DNA from: an uncultured Prochlorococcus sp. | GTDB lineage: Bacteria; Cyanobacteriota; Cyanobacteriia; PCC-6307; Cyanobiaceae | Assembly: GCA_902627325.1 (NCBI GenBank) | Contig: CACOIM010000005.1 | Span: 1 to 55,180, forward strand | Reading direction: 5' to 3' | Length of the DNA: 55,180 nucleotides | Shown: positions 1 through 9,540 of the stretch, piece by piece | How the letters are laid out: the number at the start of each line of letters is the position of its first letter | Position numbering within the stretch: the stretch's first letter is position 1 | The notes under the pieces: model-generated | Database searches by the model: none | What the model was told of the DNA's origin: nothing | The model's input: only the letters and a program-made list of their open reading frames with translations | Position numbers and translations under genes: made by a program

Positions 1-15
1 ATTTTTTAAAATTTG

Positions 16-396
16 ATGTTAAATAAAATAAAAAATTTTCATGGAATAAAAAATTTTATTCAAATAATTTTAGTTTTTGTATTTCTTATTATCTTCCCAA
101 TTAATGCAAATTCTGCGGAGCTCTTACAAATAAATGATGTGAACACTATCTTAGTAGGTGATCAAAATAGATCAATATACATAAGTTTATATTGCATAGA
201 TATAAATGAAAAAGATAAGGTAGAAGCTACAGAGATCTTGAGGAGAAATTTTCCAAGAGGCACAAAAGTGAAAATAAAACCATATGGATCTAACGGTCAA
301 AGGTTGTTAGCAAAAGTTTTTAGAGTTGATGAAGAGACTGAAATGACTGAATTATTAGAAACTTATAACTCATCAGAGAAAAATTGTATAAATTAA
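16..396 (+). CDS. Small exported protein, possibly degenerate SNase-like
   Basis: The protein is 126-127 residues. It has a basic N-terminus and a hydrophobic stretch (about residues 15-33) ending near NANSAE, which looks like a signal peptide. The mature part has the order of a thermonuclease (SNase-like) fold: LYCID about where SNases have LxGIDAPE, and GQRLLAKVF about where they have YGRxLAxV. The DGDT motif reads DVNT, so the metal site looks lost. The track starts at TTG 13; ATG at 16 is preferred. It converges on the next gene with a 4-base overlap. Export is well supported; the SNase relation is an inference from motif order only. Confidence 0.6.
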   Translation: MLNKIKNFHGIKNFIQIILVFVFLIIFPINANSAELLQINDVNTILVGDQNRSIYISLYCIDINEKDKVEATEILRRNFPRGTKVKIKPYGSNGQRLLAKVFRVDEETEMTELLETYNSSEKNCIN

Positions 397-1187
397 ATAG
401 AAGAGCAAATAACGCTCCACTGCCTATTATTTGTCTTAGATCTTCTCCAAGAATGAAATTCATAAGGTAACGAATAGGTACATTTATTAGATATATCAAT
501 GTTATTTGGATCTAGATTCTCTCCTAGTAATTGTAAATATGCATATTTTTTTATATCTAACGAAATCAATTCATTATTATTTAGATCATTTATAAAATTA
601 ATATCTCTATTAACTTTGCTTAAAGATGCATTGTTTCCTGAAAAAAAATTAAAAAAAGTTTTTCTATCCAATAAATAATTATCTCCTGATATGGATGGCC
701 CAATCGAAACTAATATATCCTTTCTTGAAGATCCCATTATTTCAAAGCATTTAATAGCATTAGAAATTATATTTTTTTCTAATCCTATTCTGCCGCAATG
801 AATAGCTGCAACTCTTCTCTTGAATTTATCTGCAAATAAAATTGGCATGCAATCAGCCGTATAGATCCATAAATTTTTATTTTTGTTATCACAAAATAAA
901 CCATCGGCGTGAACAATCATCTTGGAATTCAATTTACTGGTAAAAACAATATTGTTACTGTGAATTTGTTTGATTAGGCAATTATTGTGTTTATTTCTTA
1001 TTAGTTTTTCTCCATGTGAATTAATATCGATTTTTGAGCTCTCCTTTGTAAAAAAAGCATGAGTAAAGTTATTTTTTTTTAATAAAGGAGATAAATAATA
1101 ATTAATTTTGATGTTGTTTAATAAAGTAAAGTTTTTTGGGAATTTACTTATTGAATATAAATTATTTTGACTCGCGGAATAATTCAA
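393..1187 (-). CDS. pgeF: Laccase-domain / PgeF (YfiH) family protein
   Basis: This 264-residue protein matches the multicopper 'polyphenol oxidase' or YfiH/PgeF family. Members cleave purine nucleosides or edit peptidoglycan precursors rather than act as true laccases. The three metal-ligand motifs are visible: KQIHSNN (His), ADCMPILFAD (Cys) and IHCGRIG (His, in place of the usual HAGWRG). The C-terminal FHSWRR matches the usual FxSYRR ending. The Trp normally found after HxG is absent, so it is a divergent member. It lies 8 bases downstream of the Tab2-like gene on the same strand and is probably cotranscribed with it. Confidence 0.85.
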   Translation of the reverse strand: MNYSASQNNLYSISKFPKNFTLLNNIKINYYLSPLLKKNNFTHAFFTKESSKIDINSHGEKLIRNKHNNCLIKQIHSNNIVFTSKLNSKMIVHADGLFCDNKNKNLWIYTADCMPILFADKFKRRVAAIHCGRIGLEKNIISNAIKCFEIMGSSRKDILVSIGPSISGDNYLLDRKTFFNFFSGNNASLSKVNRDINFINDLNNNELISLDIKKYAYLQLLGENLDPNNIDISNKCTYSLPYEFHSWRRSKTNNRQWSVICSSI

Positions 1188-1195
1188 ATTATTTT

Positions 1196-2101
1196 TTAAT
1201 TTAGTAAGTCAACATCTTTAAGCATCCAAAATCCGGCAAACTTTTCAATGTAAGGTGTAGATTGAATAGATATAAATTGATAACCAGAGCTGTTTGATTT
1301 AGAAGTAATAAATTTTTGATGTATTTCTTGGGCTTTATTAGAAGGTAAATCAGTAACTAACCATTTATCATCCTCAAGCGCTTCAAGTATAAGTCTATCC
1401 TTATCAATGAGAAGCTTTACAGGTTCAAGACTGCTAAACCACGCTGCAAGTGCAATTGCTCTGTCTTTGCTAAATAGTCTGAGCCCTGGGATAAGATGAT
1501 CATCCTTGATGTGTTCCTCTACAGGAAAAATATCTCCAAATTCTATAGGCCAAGATTGTGCTGTTCTTAAATCTCTGATTGATATTTCAGAGAATGTTAA
1601 TGATTCTCCTCTGACGGCTTCAGGTAAAGGTTTGGGTTCGTTTGCTATTTGAGCTGTAAAATTAGGAGCTAATACCCCTTTCACAAACCCTTTCTCTTTC
1701 GGATATATATCATTTTCGAAATAATTAAGCCTTTCAAATAATGTGTATGTTCTCCTGCTCACTAAGGCCTCAAGTTTTAAAGTCTCAAGGGATTTCTTTA
1801 TTATTGATTTCATAGATGATCTCCAAAATCTAACTTTTTCAGGTTTTCTCCAGCCCTTTAATTCAGCCTCAATAATTGCCTCTTTTAAGGCACTAGTCAG
1901 CCAAAGAGAATTAACCTTATCCGCGGGACAAATTTTATTCCAATAGAAAATTTCTGGTGATTCAAAACTTTTTGTTGATGAAATTACCAATTCCCATCTT
2001 TTTTTACCATTCTTCTCAATTATTGGTCTTGAATAAAAATCTATTTCCCAATCAGAACTTTTAAGATTTAATTTTGAACTATGTGTTTTTGAAGATATCA
2101 T
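1196..2101 (-). CDS. Tab2/Atab2 family RNA-binding protein
   Basis: A 301-residue protein recognised as the Tab2/Atab2 (DUF1092) family by its opening (WEIDFYSRPI, KKRWELVI) and by the internal FWRSSMKSIIKKS block. In chloroplasts Tab2/Atab2 binds psaB mRNA and is needed for photosystem I translation and assembly; cyanobacterial members are presumed to act similarly. Length is typical. No transmembrane segment is seen, so it is probably cytosolic. It sits 5 bases after the S1-domain protein gene, so two RNA-binding, translation-linked proteins appear to share one transcript. Confidence 0.88.
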   Translation of the reverse strand: MISSKTHSSKLNLKSSDWEIDFYSRPIIEKNGKKRWELVISSTKSFESPEIFYWNKICPADKVNSLWLTSALKEAIIEAELKGWRKPEKVRFWRSSMKSIIKKSLETLKLEALVSRRTYTLFERLNYFENDIYPKEKGFVKGVLAPNFTAQIANEPKPLPEAVRGESLTFSEISIRDLRTAQSWPIEFGDIFPVEEHIKDDHLIPGLRLFSKDRAIALAAWFSSLEPVKLLIDKDRLILEALEDDKWLVTDLPSNKAQEIHQKFITSKSNSSGYQFISIQSTPYIEKFAGFWMLKDVDLLN

Positions 2102-2106
2102 TTTAT

Positions 2107-3315
2107 TTAATCGTTCCCTTGAAATAGAGCTTGAGCCTTTTCCGCTCTTTCCTTTGCTTCATTCATGACTTTCTCTTTTTCTATTAACAATTCTCCCGGA
2201 GATTTTTCTAATAAGGCTGTATCTAGTCCTATTCTCCCTTTCTCTCGATCAATATCTGTAATTAGTGCTTTTATAAATTCTCCCTCTACAAAAACTTCTC
2301 TTAAATCTCTGATATTACCTTTTGTCACTGATGATTGGTGAAGTAATCCACTGGCTCCTCCCAAGTCGATGAAAAAACCATAAGGCTTTACAGCTAAAAC
2401 CTTACCTTCGATTAATTGACCTATCTTAAGCTTTTCAAATTTTTGTAGTAATGTGGCTTTCTTCTCAGATAGGACCAATTTTTTTGATTCTGGATTTACT
2501 TCTAGGAATGCTACTTTTAAAGTTTTATTAACAAGTGATTGATAATTTGCACCATCTTCTAATTGCGATCTTGGAATAAAACCTCTTAATCCTTCAACAT
2601 CACAAGTTAATCCTCCCCTATTGAATCCATTTGCTAATACATCAACTAATTGTCCGTTCTCGGAGATTTTACGAACTTTATCCCAACTCTTCCTTAAAAT
2701 TAGTGCTCTTGCACTTACTGTAACCATCCCATCCGCATTTTGCTCCTTTATCACTAATACTTCCATTTCTAAACCGATTGGAAATTTATCTTTAAAGTTT
2801 GTGATTACTCCTAATCCACATTCTTTTTTAGGCATATAACCGGGAGCTTTTCCTCCAATATCTATATAAACTCCATCACTCTCTAATGCAATTATTTTCC
2901 CTCCTATGGTTTCTCCAGTGAGCCCAATTGGCTCATTATCATTTAAAGCCTCTAAAAATTGATCTTCATCGAAGTCGAAATCATCAACTGTTCTTTCGAA
3001 TTCAAATTCTTTATTTTTCTCAATTTGAATAGTTGGCTTTTCTAAATCATTAAAGATTGAATTTGATTGATCACTATTTTTATATTCAGGTTCTTTTTCT
3101 AATGAATTTGTATTTAATTCATCATTCCTTGATTGAATTGAAGTCGAGACATCAGTATTATCAGGAGATTTCTCATTATCTAAAAAATTTTTAGATGTAT
3201 CATGAATAGTGGGTTTTTTATTTAATTGAAGAACTTGTAAAGGTCTCTTCAATTTACTTTGATTGCCCTTCGATTTAATCTTCTTTGGGGCATTATTATC
3301 ACTTACTCCCTTCAT
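2107..3315 (-). CDS. S1 RNA-binding domain protein (30S ribosomal protein S1 homolog B, Nbp1-type)
   Basis: 402 residues. The first ~125 residues are polar and acidic (low complexity, N/D/E/S-rich). Three S1 OB-fold repeats follow at about 130-205, 215-280 and 295-365 (VYIDIGGKAPGYMPK, GGLTCDVEGLRGFIPRSQL, GFFIDLGGASGLLHQSS). This matches the short second S1 protein of cyanobacteria, often called rps1b or Nbp1. Bacterial S1 helps mRNAs bind the ribosome; cyanobacterial S1 proteins have been implicated in binding leaders that lack Shine-Dalgarno sequences, which are common here. It is divergent from the creatininase gene across about 60 bases. Confidence 0.88.
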   Translation of the reverse strand: MKGVSDNNAPKKIKSKGNQSKLKRPLQVLQLNKKPTIHDTSKNFLDNEKSPDNTDVSTSIQSRNDELNTNSLEKEPEYKNSDQSNSIFNDLEKPTIQIEKNKEFEFERTVDDFDFDEDQFLEALNDNEPIGLTGETIGGKIIALESDGVYIDIGGKAPGYMPKKECGLGVITNFKDKFPIGLEMEVLVIKEQNADGMVTVSARALILRKSWDKVRKISENGQLVDVLANGFNRGGLTCDVEGLRGFIPRSQLEDGANYQSLVNKTLKVAFLEVNPESKKLVLSEKKATLLQKFEKLKIGQLIEGKVLAVKPYGFFIDLGGASGLLHQSSVTKGNIRDLREVFVEGEFIKALITDIDREKGRIGLDTALLEKSPGELLIEKEKVMNEAKERAEKAQALFQGND

Positions 3316-3376
3316 AGGTAAAATAAAATTAGATAAATTTTACACATTCTAAGATAATTCCTTAGAAATCAAAATA

Positions 3377-4168
3377 ATGAACCATAAATCAATACGTAAT
3401 CAATACGAATATTTATCTTGGACAGAAATAAATAATATTGCTGCAGAAAAAAGGTCAACCATTATTTGGCCATTTGGCGCCGTTGAACAGCATGGTCCTC
3501 ATCTCCCTTTGTCGACAGATAGTATTTTTGTTGATGAAATTGTAAAAGAAGTTTTAAAAATATTGCCTGATGAGTTACCAATCTTGAAAATACCTACACA
3601 ATATATCGGCTTCTCTCCTGAACATTTAAGCTTTGATGGTACTTTATCTATATCCTCAAATCTAATAACATCAATAATTCTCGAAATAGGCAAACAACTC
3701 TCTGAAATGGGTTTTAAAAGATTAATACTATTAAATGCTCATGGTGGGCAAATATCTCTATTAAATACAGCCGCCAGAGAATTAAGGAAAGTTGCCCCTG
3801 AATTAAATATTTTTCCTTGTTTTATCTGGAGTGGAGTCAAAGGTTTGAGTGATCTTTTACCTCAGAGTGAAATGGACAATGGTCTTCATGCCTCTCTCGC
3901 TGAAACAAGCCTGATGTTAGCAATTAAACCAGAGATCGTTGGGACTGAGCGACCTTTTGAGGGGTTTTCACAAAAGATACCAGAGGGATGGAGTCTTGAA
4001 GGAGATTCTCCAACTGCTTGGATGACAAATGATTTAAGTAAATCAGGCGTAGTAGGTGATAGTAGAGGGGCAAATGAAAAACTAGGCAATGAGTTAAGAA
4101 ATTTATTAGTGAAGCATTGGTATAAATTGTTTCTTAGTTTGATGTCTTCTGATTGGCCAAATGAATAG
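3377..4168 (+). CDS. Creatininase-family amidohydrolase
   Basis: 263 residues with the creatininase family signatures: GAVEQHGPHLPLSTD near residue 36 (Glu, His and Asp metal ligands) and LNAHGGQ near residue 120. Family members hydrolyse cyclic or linear amides such as creatinine or formamide derivatives (for example ArfB and MftE) using two divalent metals. The substrate cannot be told from sequence. No signal peptide is visible. It is followed by a 117-135 base spacer that holds the ado promoter, so it is probably not in the alkane operon. Family assignment is firm, function is open. Confidence 0.88.
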   Translation: MNHKSIRNQYEYLSWTEINNIAAEKRSTIIWPFGAVEQHGPHLPLSTDSIFVDEIVKEVLKILPDELPILKIPTQYIGFSPEHLSFDGTLSISSNLITSIILEIGKQLSEMGFKRLILLNAHGGQISLLNTAARELRKVAPELNIFPCFIWSGVKGLSDLLPQSEMDNGLHASLAETSLMLAIKPEIVGTERPFEGFSQKIPEGWSLEGDSPTAWMTNDLSKSGVVGDSRGANEKLGNELRNLLVKHWYKLFLSLMSSDWPNE

Positions 4169-4260
4169 TTACTAAGTAGTTAATAATTAATAATTTCTTA
4201 TGCGATTAAAGAAGTGGTTTAATAATTGAAACTATTTTCATGATTCCTACATATTTTCAT

Positions 4261-4266
4261 TATAAT
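4261..4266 (+). promoter_or_regulatory. -10 element upstream of ado
   Basis: A perfect TATAAT lies 19 bases before the first ATG of the ado ORF and 37 bases before the preferred ATG at 4304. No good -35 hexamer is seen at the usual distance. A start site near 4273-4276 would leave only about 10 bases before ATG 4286 but about 30 before ATG 4304, which supports the downstream start. Confidence 0.5.
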
Positions 4267-4303
4267 TGTGTAAACTCATTGCATAATGAACAAAAGCTTT
4301 ACT

Positions 4304-5038
4304 GACATGCAAACATTAGAATCTAGTAAAAAACCTAATTTACAGCATCAAGTTGATGAAAATTCAGGAAACTTACCTGACTTTACAACTGATGCTTACA
4401 AGGACGCATACAGTAGGATTAATGCAATCGTTATTGAAGGAGAACAAGAGGCCTACGATAATTACATATCTATAGCTTCTCTCCTTCCAAAAGATAGTGA
4501 AGAATTAACTAAGCTTGCCAAAATGGAATTAAAACATAAAAGGGGTTTTATAGCGTGTGGTAAGAATTTAAGTGTTGAAGCAGATATGGTTTTCGCAAAA
4601 GAATTCTTCTCAAAATTACATGGTAATTTTCAAGAAGCACTTGAGAAAGGAAATCTTACAACTTGTCTTTTGATTCAAGCGATATTAATCGAGGCTTTTG
4701 CCATCTCTGCTTATCACGTTTATATAAGAGTTGCTGACCCATTTGCAAAAAAAATAACTCAAGGTGTTGTAAACGATGAATATTTGCATTTGAATTACGG
4801 TGAAAAATGGTTAAAAGAAAATTTACATACATGCAAAAGTGAATTAATAGCTGCTAACAAAGCAAATCTGCCTTTAATTAAAAAAATGTTAGATAGAGTT
4901 GCTGATGATGCCGCTATACTTTCAATGGATAAGGAAGAACTTATGGAAGAATTCATGATCGCTTATCAAGATGCTTTACTTGAGATGGGTCTTGACAACA
5001 GAGAAATAGCCAGAATGGCCATGGCTGCTATTGTTTAA
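4304..5038 (+). CDS. ado: Aldehyde deformylating oxygenase (cyanobacterial alkane synthase)
   Basis: A ferritin-like di-iron enzyme that converts fatty aldehydes to Cn-1 alkanes (mainly pentadecane and heptadecane) plus formate. The di-iron ligand motifs are visible: VIEGEQEA, KLAKMELKHKRG, LIEAFAISAYH and VVNDEYLHLNYG. Length is 244 residues from ATG 4304 (MQTLES), against 250 from the track's ATG at 4286; the former matches the usual N-terminus of Prochlorococcus ADO. It is followed by aar, which supplies its aldehyde substrate. Family identification is essentially certain. Confidence 0.96.
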   Translation, partial: DMQTLESSKKPNLQHQVDENSGNLPDFTTDAYKDAYSRINAIVIEGEQEAYDNYISIASLLPKDSEELTKLAKMELKHKRGFIACGKNLSVEADMVFAKEFFSKLHGNFQEALEKGNLTTCLLIQAILIEAFAISAYHVYIRVADPFAKKITQGVVNDEYLHLNYGEKWLKENLHTCKSELIAANKANLPLIKKMLDRVADDAAILSMDKEELMEEFMIAYQDALLEMGLDNREIARMAMAAIV

Positions 5039-5135
5039 TTTAAATAACCTGTTTAATATTTTTTTTAAATTTTAATTACTTTACAAATAGCTATATGCTA
5101 TTGTTTTTACCGTAAGTTTTATTTTTAAAGTCTAA

Positions 5136-6176
5136 ATGTTTGGGCTGATTGGGCATTCCACAAGTTTTAAAGATGCTAAAAGAAAAGCTTCAATTTTAGG
5201 CTTTGATCATATTGCTGAAGGTGATTTGGATGTGTGGTGCATGGCACCTCCTCAATTAGTAGAAAATGTTGAAGTTAAGAGTGCAAGCGGTATTTTAATA
5301 GAGGGTTCATATATTGATTCATGCTTCGTTCCTGAAATGCTTTCTAGATTTAAAACAGCTAGAAGAAAAGTACTTAATGCGATGGAATTGGCTCAAAAAA
5401 AAGGTATTAATATAACAGCATTAGGGGGATTTACTTCAATTATTTTTGAAAACTTTAATTTACTACAACATAAACAGATAAGAAACACATCTCTAGAGTG
5501 GGAAAGATTTACAACAGGTAATACTCATACTGCCTGGGTCATATGTAGACAACTTGAAATAAATGCTCCAAAAGTAGGAATTGATATTGAAAGATCTACT
5601 GTCGCAGTAGTGGGAGCCACAGGTGATATTGGTAGTGCTGTGTGTAGATGGCTTACTAAAAAAACTGGGATAGGGGAATTGATTATGGTGGCTAGACAGC
5701 AAGAACCCTTACTTGCTCTCCAAAAAGAATTGAATGGTGGGAAAATTAAAACGTTAGATGAGGCTTTACCTCTAGCCGATATTGTCGTTTGGGTGGCAAG
5801 TATGCCTAAAACGATGGAAATTGATATTACTAGACTAAAAAAGCCATGTTTAATGATTGATGGAGGTTATCCTAAGAATCTTGATGAGAAATTTAAAGGT
5901 AATGATATTCATATTCTAAAAGGGGGGATAGTAAAGTTTTTCAGTGATATTGGTTGGAATATGATGGAATTAGCTGAAATGGAAAATCCCCAAAGAGAGA
6001 TGTTTGCATGTTTTGCAGAGGCAATGATTTTAGAATTTGAAAAATGTCATACTAATTTTAGTTGGGGTAGAAATAATATTACGATTGAGAAAATGGAGTT
6101 TATTGGCTCAGCTTCAGAAAAGCATGGATTTTCTGCAATAGGACTTGATAAGCATATCAATCCATTACCAGTATAG
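5136..6176 (+). CDS. aar: Long-chain acyl-[acyl carrier protein] reductase
   Basis: A 346-residue NADPH-dependent reductase that makes fatty aldehydes from acyl-ACP for ADO. A Rossmann nucleotide-binding motif [11 protein letters not shown] is at about residues 156-166. The likely catalytic cysteine is in [10 protein letters not shown] near residue 292, close to the position reported for the Synechococcus enzyme (Cys294). The N-terminal [13 protein letters not shown] and the C-terminal HGFSAIGLD are typical. The 97-base gap after ado contains a small hairpin (ATAGC/GCTAT, 5087-5101) and may include a separate promoter. accA begins only 5 bases after its stop, tying fatty-acid synthesis to alkane production. 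Confidence 0.96.
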   Translation: MFGLIGHSTSFKDAKRKASILGFDHIAEGDLDVWCMAPPQLVENVEVKSASGILIEGSYIDSCFVPEMLSRFKTARRKVLNAMELAQKKGINITALGGFTSIIFENFNLLQHKQIRNTSLEWERFTTGNTHTAWVICRQLEINAPKVGIDIERSTVAVVGATGDIGSAVCRWLTKKTGIGELIMVARQQEPLLALQKELNGGKIKTLDEALPLADIVVWVASMPKTMEIDITRLKKPCLMIDGGYPKNLDEKFKGNDIHILKGGIVKFFSDIGWNMMELAEMENPQREMFACFAEAMILEFEKCHTNFSWGRNNITIEKMEFIGSASEKHGFSAIGLDKHINPLPV

Positions 6177-6181
6177 TTTTT

Positions 6182-7168
6182 ATGCCAAGAAGATTTCTTC
6201 TCGATTTTGAAAAACCTCTAGTAGAACTTGAGAAACAAATTGAACAAATTCGGGAATTGGCTCGTGACTCAGAAGTTGATGTAAGCCAACAACTCCTTCA
6301 GTTAGAGACTCTTGCAACAAGAAGAAGAGAAGAAATTTTTAGATCACTCACCCCATCTCAAAAAATTCAAGTTGCAAGACATCCTCAAAGACCAAGTACT
6401 TTCGATTTTATACAGATGTTTTGTGATGATTGGATAGAACTTCATGGAGATAGAAATGGTGGAGATGATATGGCTTTGATTGGAGGTATAGGTTTAATAA
6501 ATAACAGATCAGTACTATTATTAGGTCATCAAAAAGGACGTGATACCAAAGAAAATGTGATTAGAAATTTTGGGATGGCAAAACCAGGAGGATATAGAAA
6601 AGCCTTAAGGTTAATGAATCATGCAAATAGATTTAACCTTCCAATATTAACTTTTATTGATACTCCCGGAGCCTATGCTGGTCTTTCAGCAGAAGAACAA
6701 GGACAAGGAGAGGCAATCGCCAGAAATTTAAGAGAAATGTTTGGATTCAAAGTTCCAATTATTGCTACTGTAATTGGAGAAGGAGGTTCTGGTGGTGCCT
6801 TAGGTATAGGAGTAGCGGATAAATTATTAATGTTTGAACATAGTGTTTATACAGTTGCCAGCCCTGAAGCTTGCGCCTCTATTTTATGGAGAGATGCTGC
6901 TAAGGCACCCGAAGCGGCATCAGCATTAAAAATTACTGGCGAAGATTTATTAAAGTTAGGAATTATTGATGAAGTTTTACCTGAACCAGCAGGTGGCAAT
7001 AACTGGGCTCCTCTCCAAGCAGGTGAGACACTAAAAAATTCAATTGAAAAGCACTTAGATGAATTACTTAAAATGACAAATGAAGAAATACTAGAAAAAA
7101 GATACTCTAAATTTAGGGTTTTAGGAAAATTTATTGAATCTGTTAATCTTGAAGAAATTCGAGATTAA
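6182..7168 (+). CDS. accA: Acetyl-CoA carboxylase carboxyltransferase subunit alpha
   Basis: 328 residues, full-length AccA. With AccD it forms the carboxyltransferase that moves CO2 from biotin-BCCP to acetyl-CoA, the committed step of fatty acid synthesis. Family motifs are visible: [14 protein letters not shown] at the N-terminus, [34 protein letters not shown] and [15 protein letters not shown] for the CoA/oxyanion site. It follows aar by 5 bases on the same strand, so it is probably cotranscribed with it. Nothing is odd about length or motifs. Confidence 0.97.
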   Translation: MPRRFLLDFEKPLVELEKQIEQIRELARDSEVDVSQQLLQLETLATRRREEIFRSLTPSQKIQVARHPQRPSTFDFIQMFCDDWIELHGDRNGGDDMALIGGIGLINNRSVLLLGHQKGRDTKENVIRNFGMAKPGGYRKALRLMNHANRFNLPILTFIDTPGAYAGLSAEEQGQGEAIARNLREMFGFKVPIIATVIGEGGSGGALGIGVADKLLMFEHSVYTVASPEACASILWRDAAKAPEAASALKITGEDLLKLGIIDEVLPEPAGGNNWAPLQAGETLKNSIEKHLDELLKMTNEEILEKRYSKFRVLGKFIESVNLEEIRD

Positions 7169-7191
7169 ATTATTAATTTATTATTTTTAAA

Positions 7192-7899
7192 TTGAAACTA
7201 GCACTTATCACTGGAGCAACAAAGGGTATAGGAAGATCAACTGCCCATACTTTTGCTAAAGCAGGTTGGAATTTAACTTTGCTAGCAAGAGACTTAAACA
7301 AACTACGAGATTTAAAAAATGAATTATCAAACACTGGGGTACAAATAAATATATTGATGTGTGATTTGTCACAATCTGAGAATATAGATCAACAGTTAAA
7401 TCAATCCATTAAAAGTTATGGATGTCCAACAGTTGTCATTAACAATGCTGGCTTTGCTTTTAATGGAGACTTGGTAAGTATGCCGTTAGATAAGTGGCAG
7501 GAAATAATTCAAGTAAATCTTACTAGCATTTTTCAAATATGCTCATGTATAGTTCCCTTGATGAGAAGTAAAGGAGGTTTAATTATCAATGTTAGTAGTC
7601 ATGCTGCAAATAATGCTTTCCCTCAATGGGGTGCATACTGCGTGTCAAAGGCTGCTTTAGCTAGTTTCACAAAGTGCTTGAGAGAGGAGGAAAGAAAAAA
7701 TTCTATAAGAGCATGCACTATTACCTTAGGTTCAGTAAATACTCCCCTTTGGGATTCTGAATTTGTAAATTCTGATTTTAATAAGGAATCAATGCTTTCT
7801 TCCGATAAAGTATCAAATACTATTCTTTTTATTGCTGAGCAACCTGATTCTCAGCTGATTGAAGATCTTACTCTTATGCCAGCGACTGGAGCTTTCTAA
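7192..7899 (+). CDS. Short-chain dehydrogenase/reductase (SDR) family protein
   Basis: 235 residues with the classical SDR pattern: TGATKGIG cofactor loop at about 8-15, NNAG near 84-87, catalytic Ser in NVSSHAA and YxxxK as YCVSK around residue 150. It is a NAD(P)(H)-dependent oxidoreductase of unknown substrate and resembles FabG-like 3-oxoacyl reductases, which would suit its place 23 bases after accA, though general SDRs look the same. The start is TTG 7192; no ATG is available nearby before the glycine motif. The following ~140 bases hold the folE promoter. Confidence 0.88.
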   Translation: MKLALITGATKGIGRSTAHTFAKAGWNLTLLARDLNKLRDLKNELSNTGVQINILMCDLSQSENIDQQLNQSIKSYGCPTVVINNAGFAFNGDLVSMPLDKWQEIIQVNLTSIFQICSCIVPLMRSKGGLIINVSSHAANNAFPQWGAYCVSKAALASFTKCLREEERKNSIRACTITLGSVNTPLWDSEFVNSDFNKESMLSSDKVSNTILFIAEQPDSQLIEDLTLMPATGAF

Positions 7900-7967
7900 T
7901 TATTTCATAAACTTACTGATTGGGAAAACTTATAGTTAGCAAATCTCATTAATTAAACATTCCTGTG

Positions 7968-7976
7968 TGATATAAT
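7968..7976 (+). promoter_or_regulatory. Extended -10 promoter of folE
   Basis: TGATATAAT fits the extended -10 consensus (TGnTATAAT). A start near 7983 would give a leader of about 60 bases before folE. The strong -10 explains why no good -35 is needed. Confidence 0.55.
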
Positions 7977-8042
7977 TTCTTAGTGCATTTAACTTTAATA
8001 TATAAAGTATTAATAACCCTTACAGGATTTAAATAATTATTC

Positions 8043-8786
8043 ATGACTATCACTCCAAGTGACAATATTAAAAAAGAAATAGATGAAAATATCTCAAATA
8101 AACTCATTTCTGAAATTATAAGAAATAGAATTCAGCTTCACAAAAAAAGGTTTCATGCAAATGATAATATTTCAGAATTTATCAATCCAGGTGAGTTGGA
8201 TGCCTTACAAAATGAAGTTGCTTCAAGAATTAGAGATTTATTGAAGTCACTTGTTATTGATATTGATAATGATCATAATTCCCAAGAAACGGCAGAAAGA
8301 GTAGCAAAAATGTATCTAAAAGAAGTTTTCAAAGGCAGATATCATAGAAGGCCTACTGTTACTGATTTCCCCAATGCTAGTAATCTAGATGAGATTTATA
8401 CTCTAGGTCCAATCAGTGTGCGTTCAGCTTGCTCTCATCATATGGTGCCAATCATTGGAGATTGTTGGATTGGTATTAAACCTGGAGATAAAGTTATAGG
8501 AATTTCTAAGTTCGCTAGAGTAGCAGACTGGGTCTTTTCCAGACCTCATATTCAAGAAGAGGCAGTCATGCTTCTGGCAGATGAAATAGAACGGCTATGT
8601 GAACCAAAGGGTCTGGCTATCCTTGTTAAAGCAAAACATTATTGTATGTGTTGGCGTGGTGTTAAAGAACCTAATACAAGTATGATAAATTCTATTGTCA
8701 GAGGAGACTTTAGGCATGATCCTAGCCTAAAACAAGAATTCTTTGAACTTGTTAAAAATCAGCCTAATGGTTTATCTTGTTATTAG
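8043..8786 (+). CDS. folE: GTP cyclohydrolase I
   Basis: 247 residues. It converts GTP to 7,8-dihydroneopterin triphosphate, the entry to folate and to queuosine-type deazapurines. Zinc and active-site motifs are present: RSACSHHMVPIIGDCWIG (Cys, His, His), GISKFARVADW and the C-terminal CMCWRGVKEPN that supplies the second Cys ligand. An N-terminal extension of about 60 residues precedes the catalytic core. It converges on trpF with about 36 bases between. A QueD-like protein that could use a downstream pterin product is encoded at 43873. Confidence 0.96.
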   Translation: MTITPSDNIKKEIDENISNKLISEIIRNRIQLHKKRFHANDNISEFINPGELDALQNEVASRIRDLLKSLVIDIDNDHNSQETAERVAKMYLKEVFKGRYHRRPTVTDFPNASNLDEIYTLGPISVRSACSHHMVPIIGDCWIGIKPGDKVIGISKFARVADWVFSRPHIQEEAVMLLADEIERLCEPKGLAILVKAKHYCMCWRGVKEPNTSMINSIVRGDFRHDPSLKQEFFELVKNQPNGLSCY

Positions 8787-8822
8787 TTTTGAAAAAAAGA
8801 AGTTTAAAATTTATATAAATAA

Positions 8823-9482
8823 TTATCTTATCCCCTTAATTAAATTTAAAAGTTTCTTGGTTTTATTCAAATCTTTAATGCCTGGGGAGCTTTCAATACT
8901 GCTTGAGACATCAATACCATCTGGTTTGATATCTGTAAGAATTTGTTTTAACCAATCTATAGATATACCACCAGCAAGTATCCAAGGTTTGCTAAATTTT
9001 AATGCTTCTAAATATGTAGACTTTATTCTTACTCCTGAACCTCCATATGTTTTTTCGTTCCAAGAATCTAAAAGCACAGCATCAATGAAATCAGAAAAAA
9101 GCTCAACTTCTCTGGTATCCTCTTTATCTTTTATTCTAAATGCTTTCCATATTTCAATATGAGGTAATTCCCTCCGAAGTCTTCTGCAATATGAAAGATC
9201 CTCATCTCCATGAAGTTGGATTACATTCTCAAAATCCAAAGAATTTGTGGAAATAAAATCTAGAGGTATATTCTTTACAACCGAAACTCTTTTTATTTTT
9301 GGAAAATTTTTCTGTAGATTGCTAAAAATATCTTTTTTCCCAAGTGGCGAAACATATCTTGGTGACTCTTTTACTGAAATAACTCCTATCGCATCGACTC
9401 CTAGTTTAGCAATTTCGAGTGCTTGATCAACAGAAGTTATTCCGCAAATCTTTACAAGAGTTTTAGCGTTTGACATTTTCAA
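8823..9482 (-). CDS. trpF: Phosphoribosylanthranilate isomerase
   Basis: 219 residues, a single (beta/alpha)8 barrel that performs the Amadori rearrangement of phosphoribosylanthranilate in tryptophan synthesis. The catalytic Cys in VKICGITS and the phosphate-binding ILAGGIS and GIDVSSSIESSPGIKD loops are visible. It stands alone, unlinked to other trp genes; trpA is about 30 kb away. It is divergent from the M50-like gene, with about 58 bases between the two starts. Confidence 0.95.
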   Translation of the reverse strand: MKMSNAKTLVKICGITSVDQALEIAKLGVDAIGVISVKESPRYVSPLGKKDIFSNLQKNFPKIKRVSVVKNIPLDFISTNSLDFENVIQLHGDEDLSYCRRLRRELPHIEIWKAFRIKDKEDTREVELFSDFIDAVLLDSWNEKTYGGSGVRIKSTYLEALKFSKPWILAGGISIDWLKQILTDIKPDGIDVSSSIESSPGIKDLNKTKKLLNLIKGIR

Positions 9483-9540
9483 ATTATTATTTTTTTAATA
9501 GGTAGAATGTACTTATTAATCACTATAACGGAGTTTATTT

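Noticed and set aside
8743-9162. 139-residue plus-strand ORF overlapping trpF
   Set aside because: Lies almost wholly antisense to trpF, whose motifs are intact; no recognisable sequence or independent promoter.
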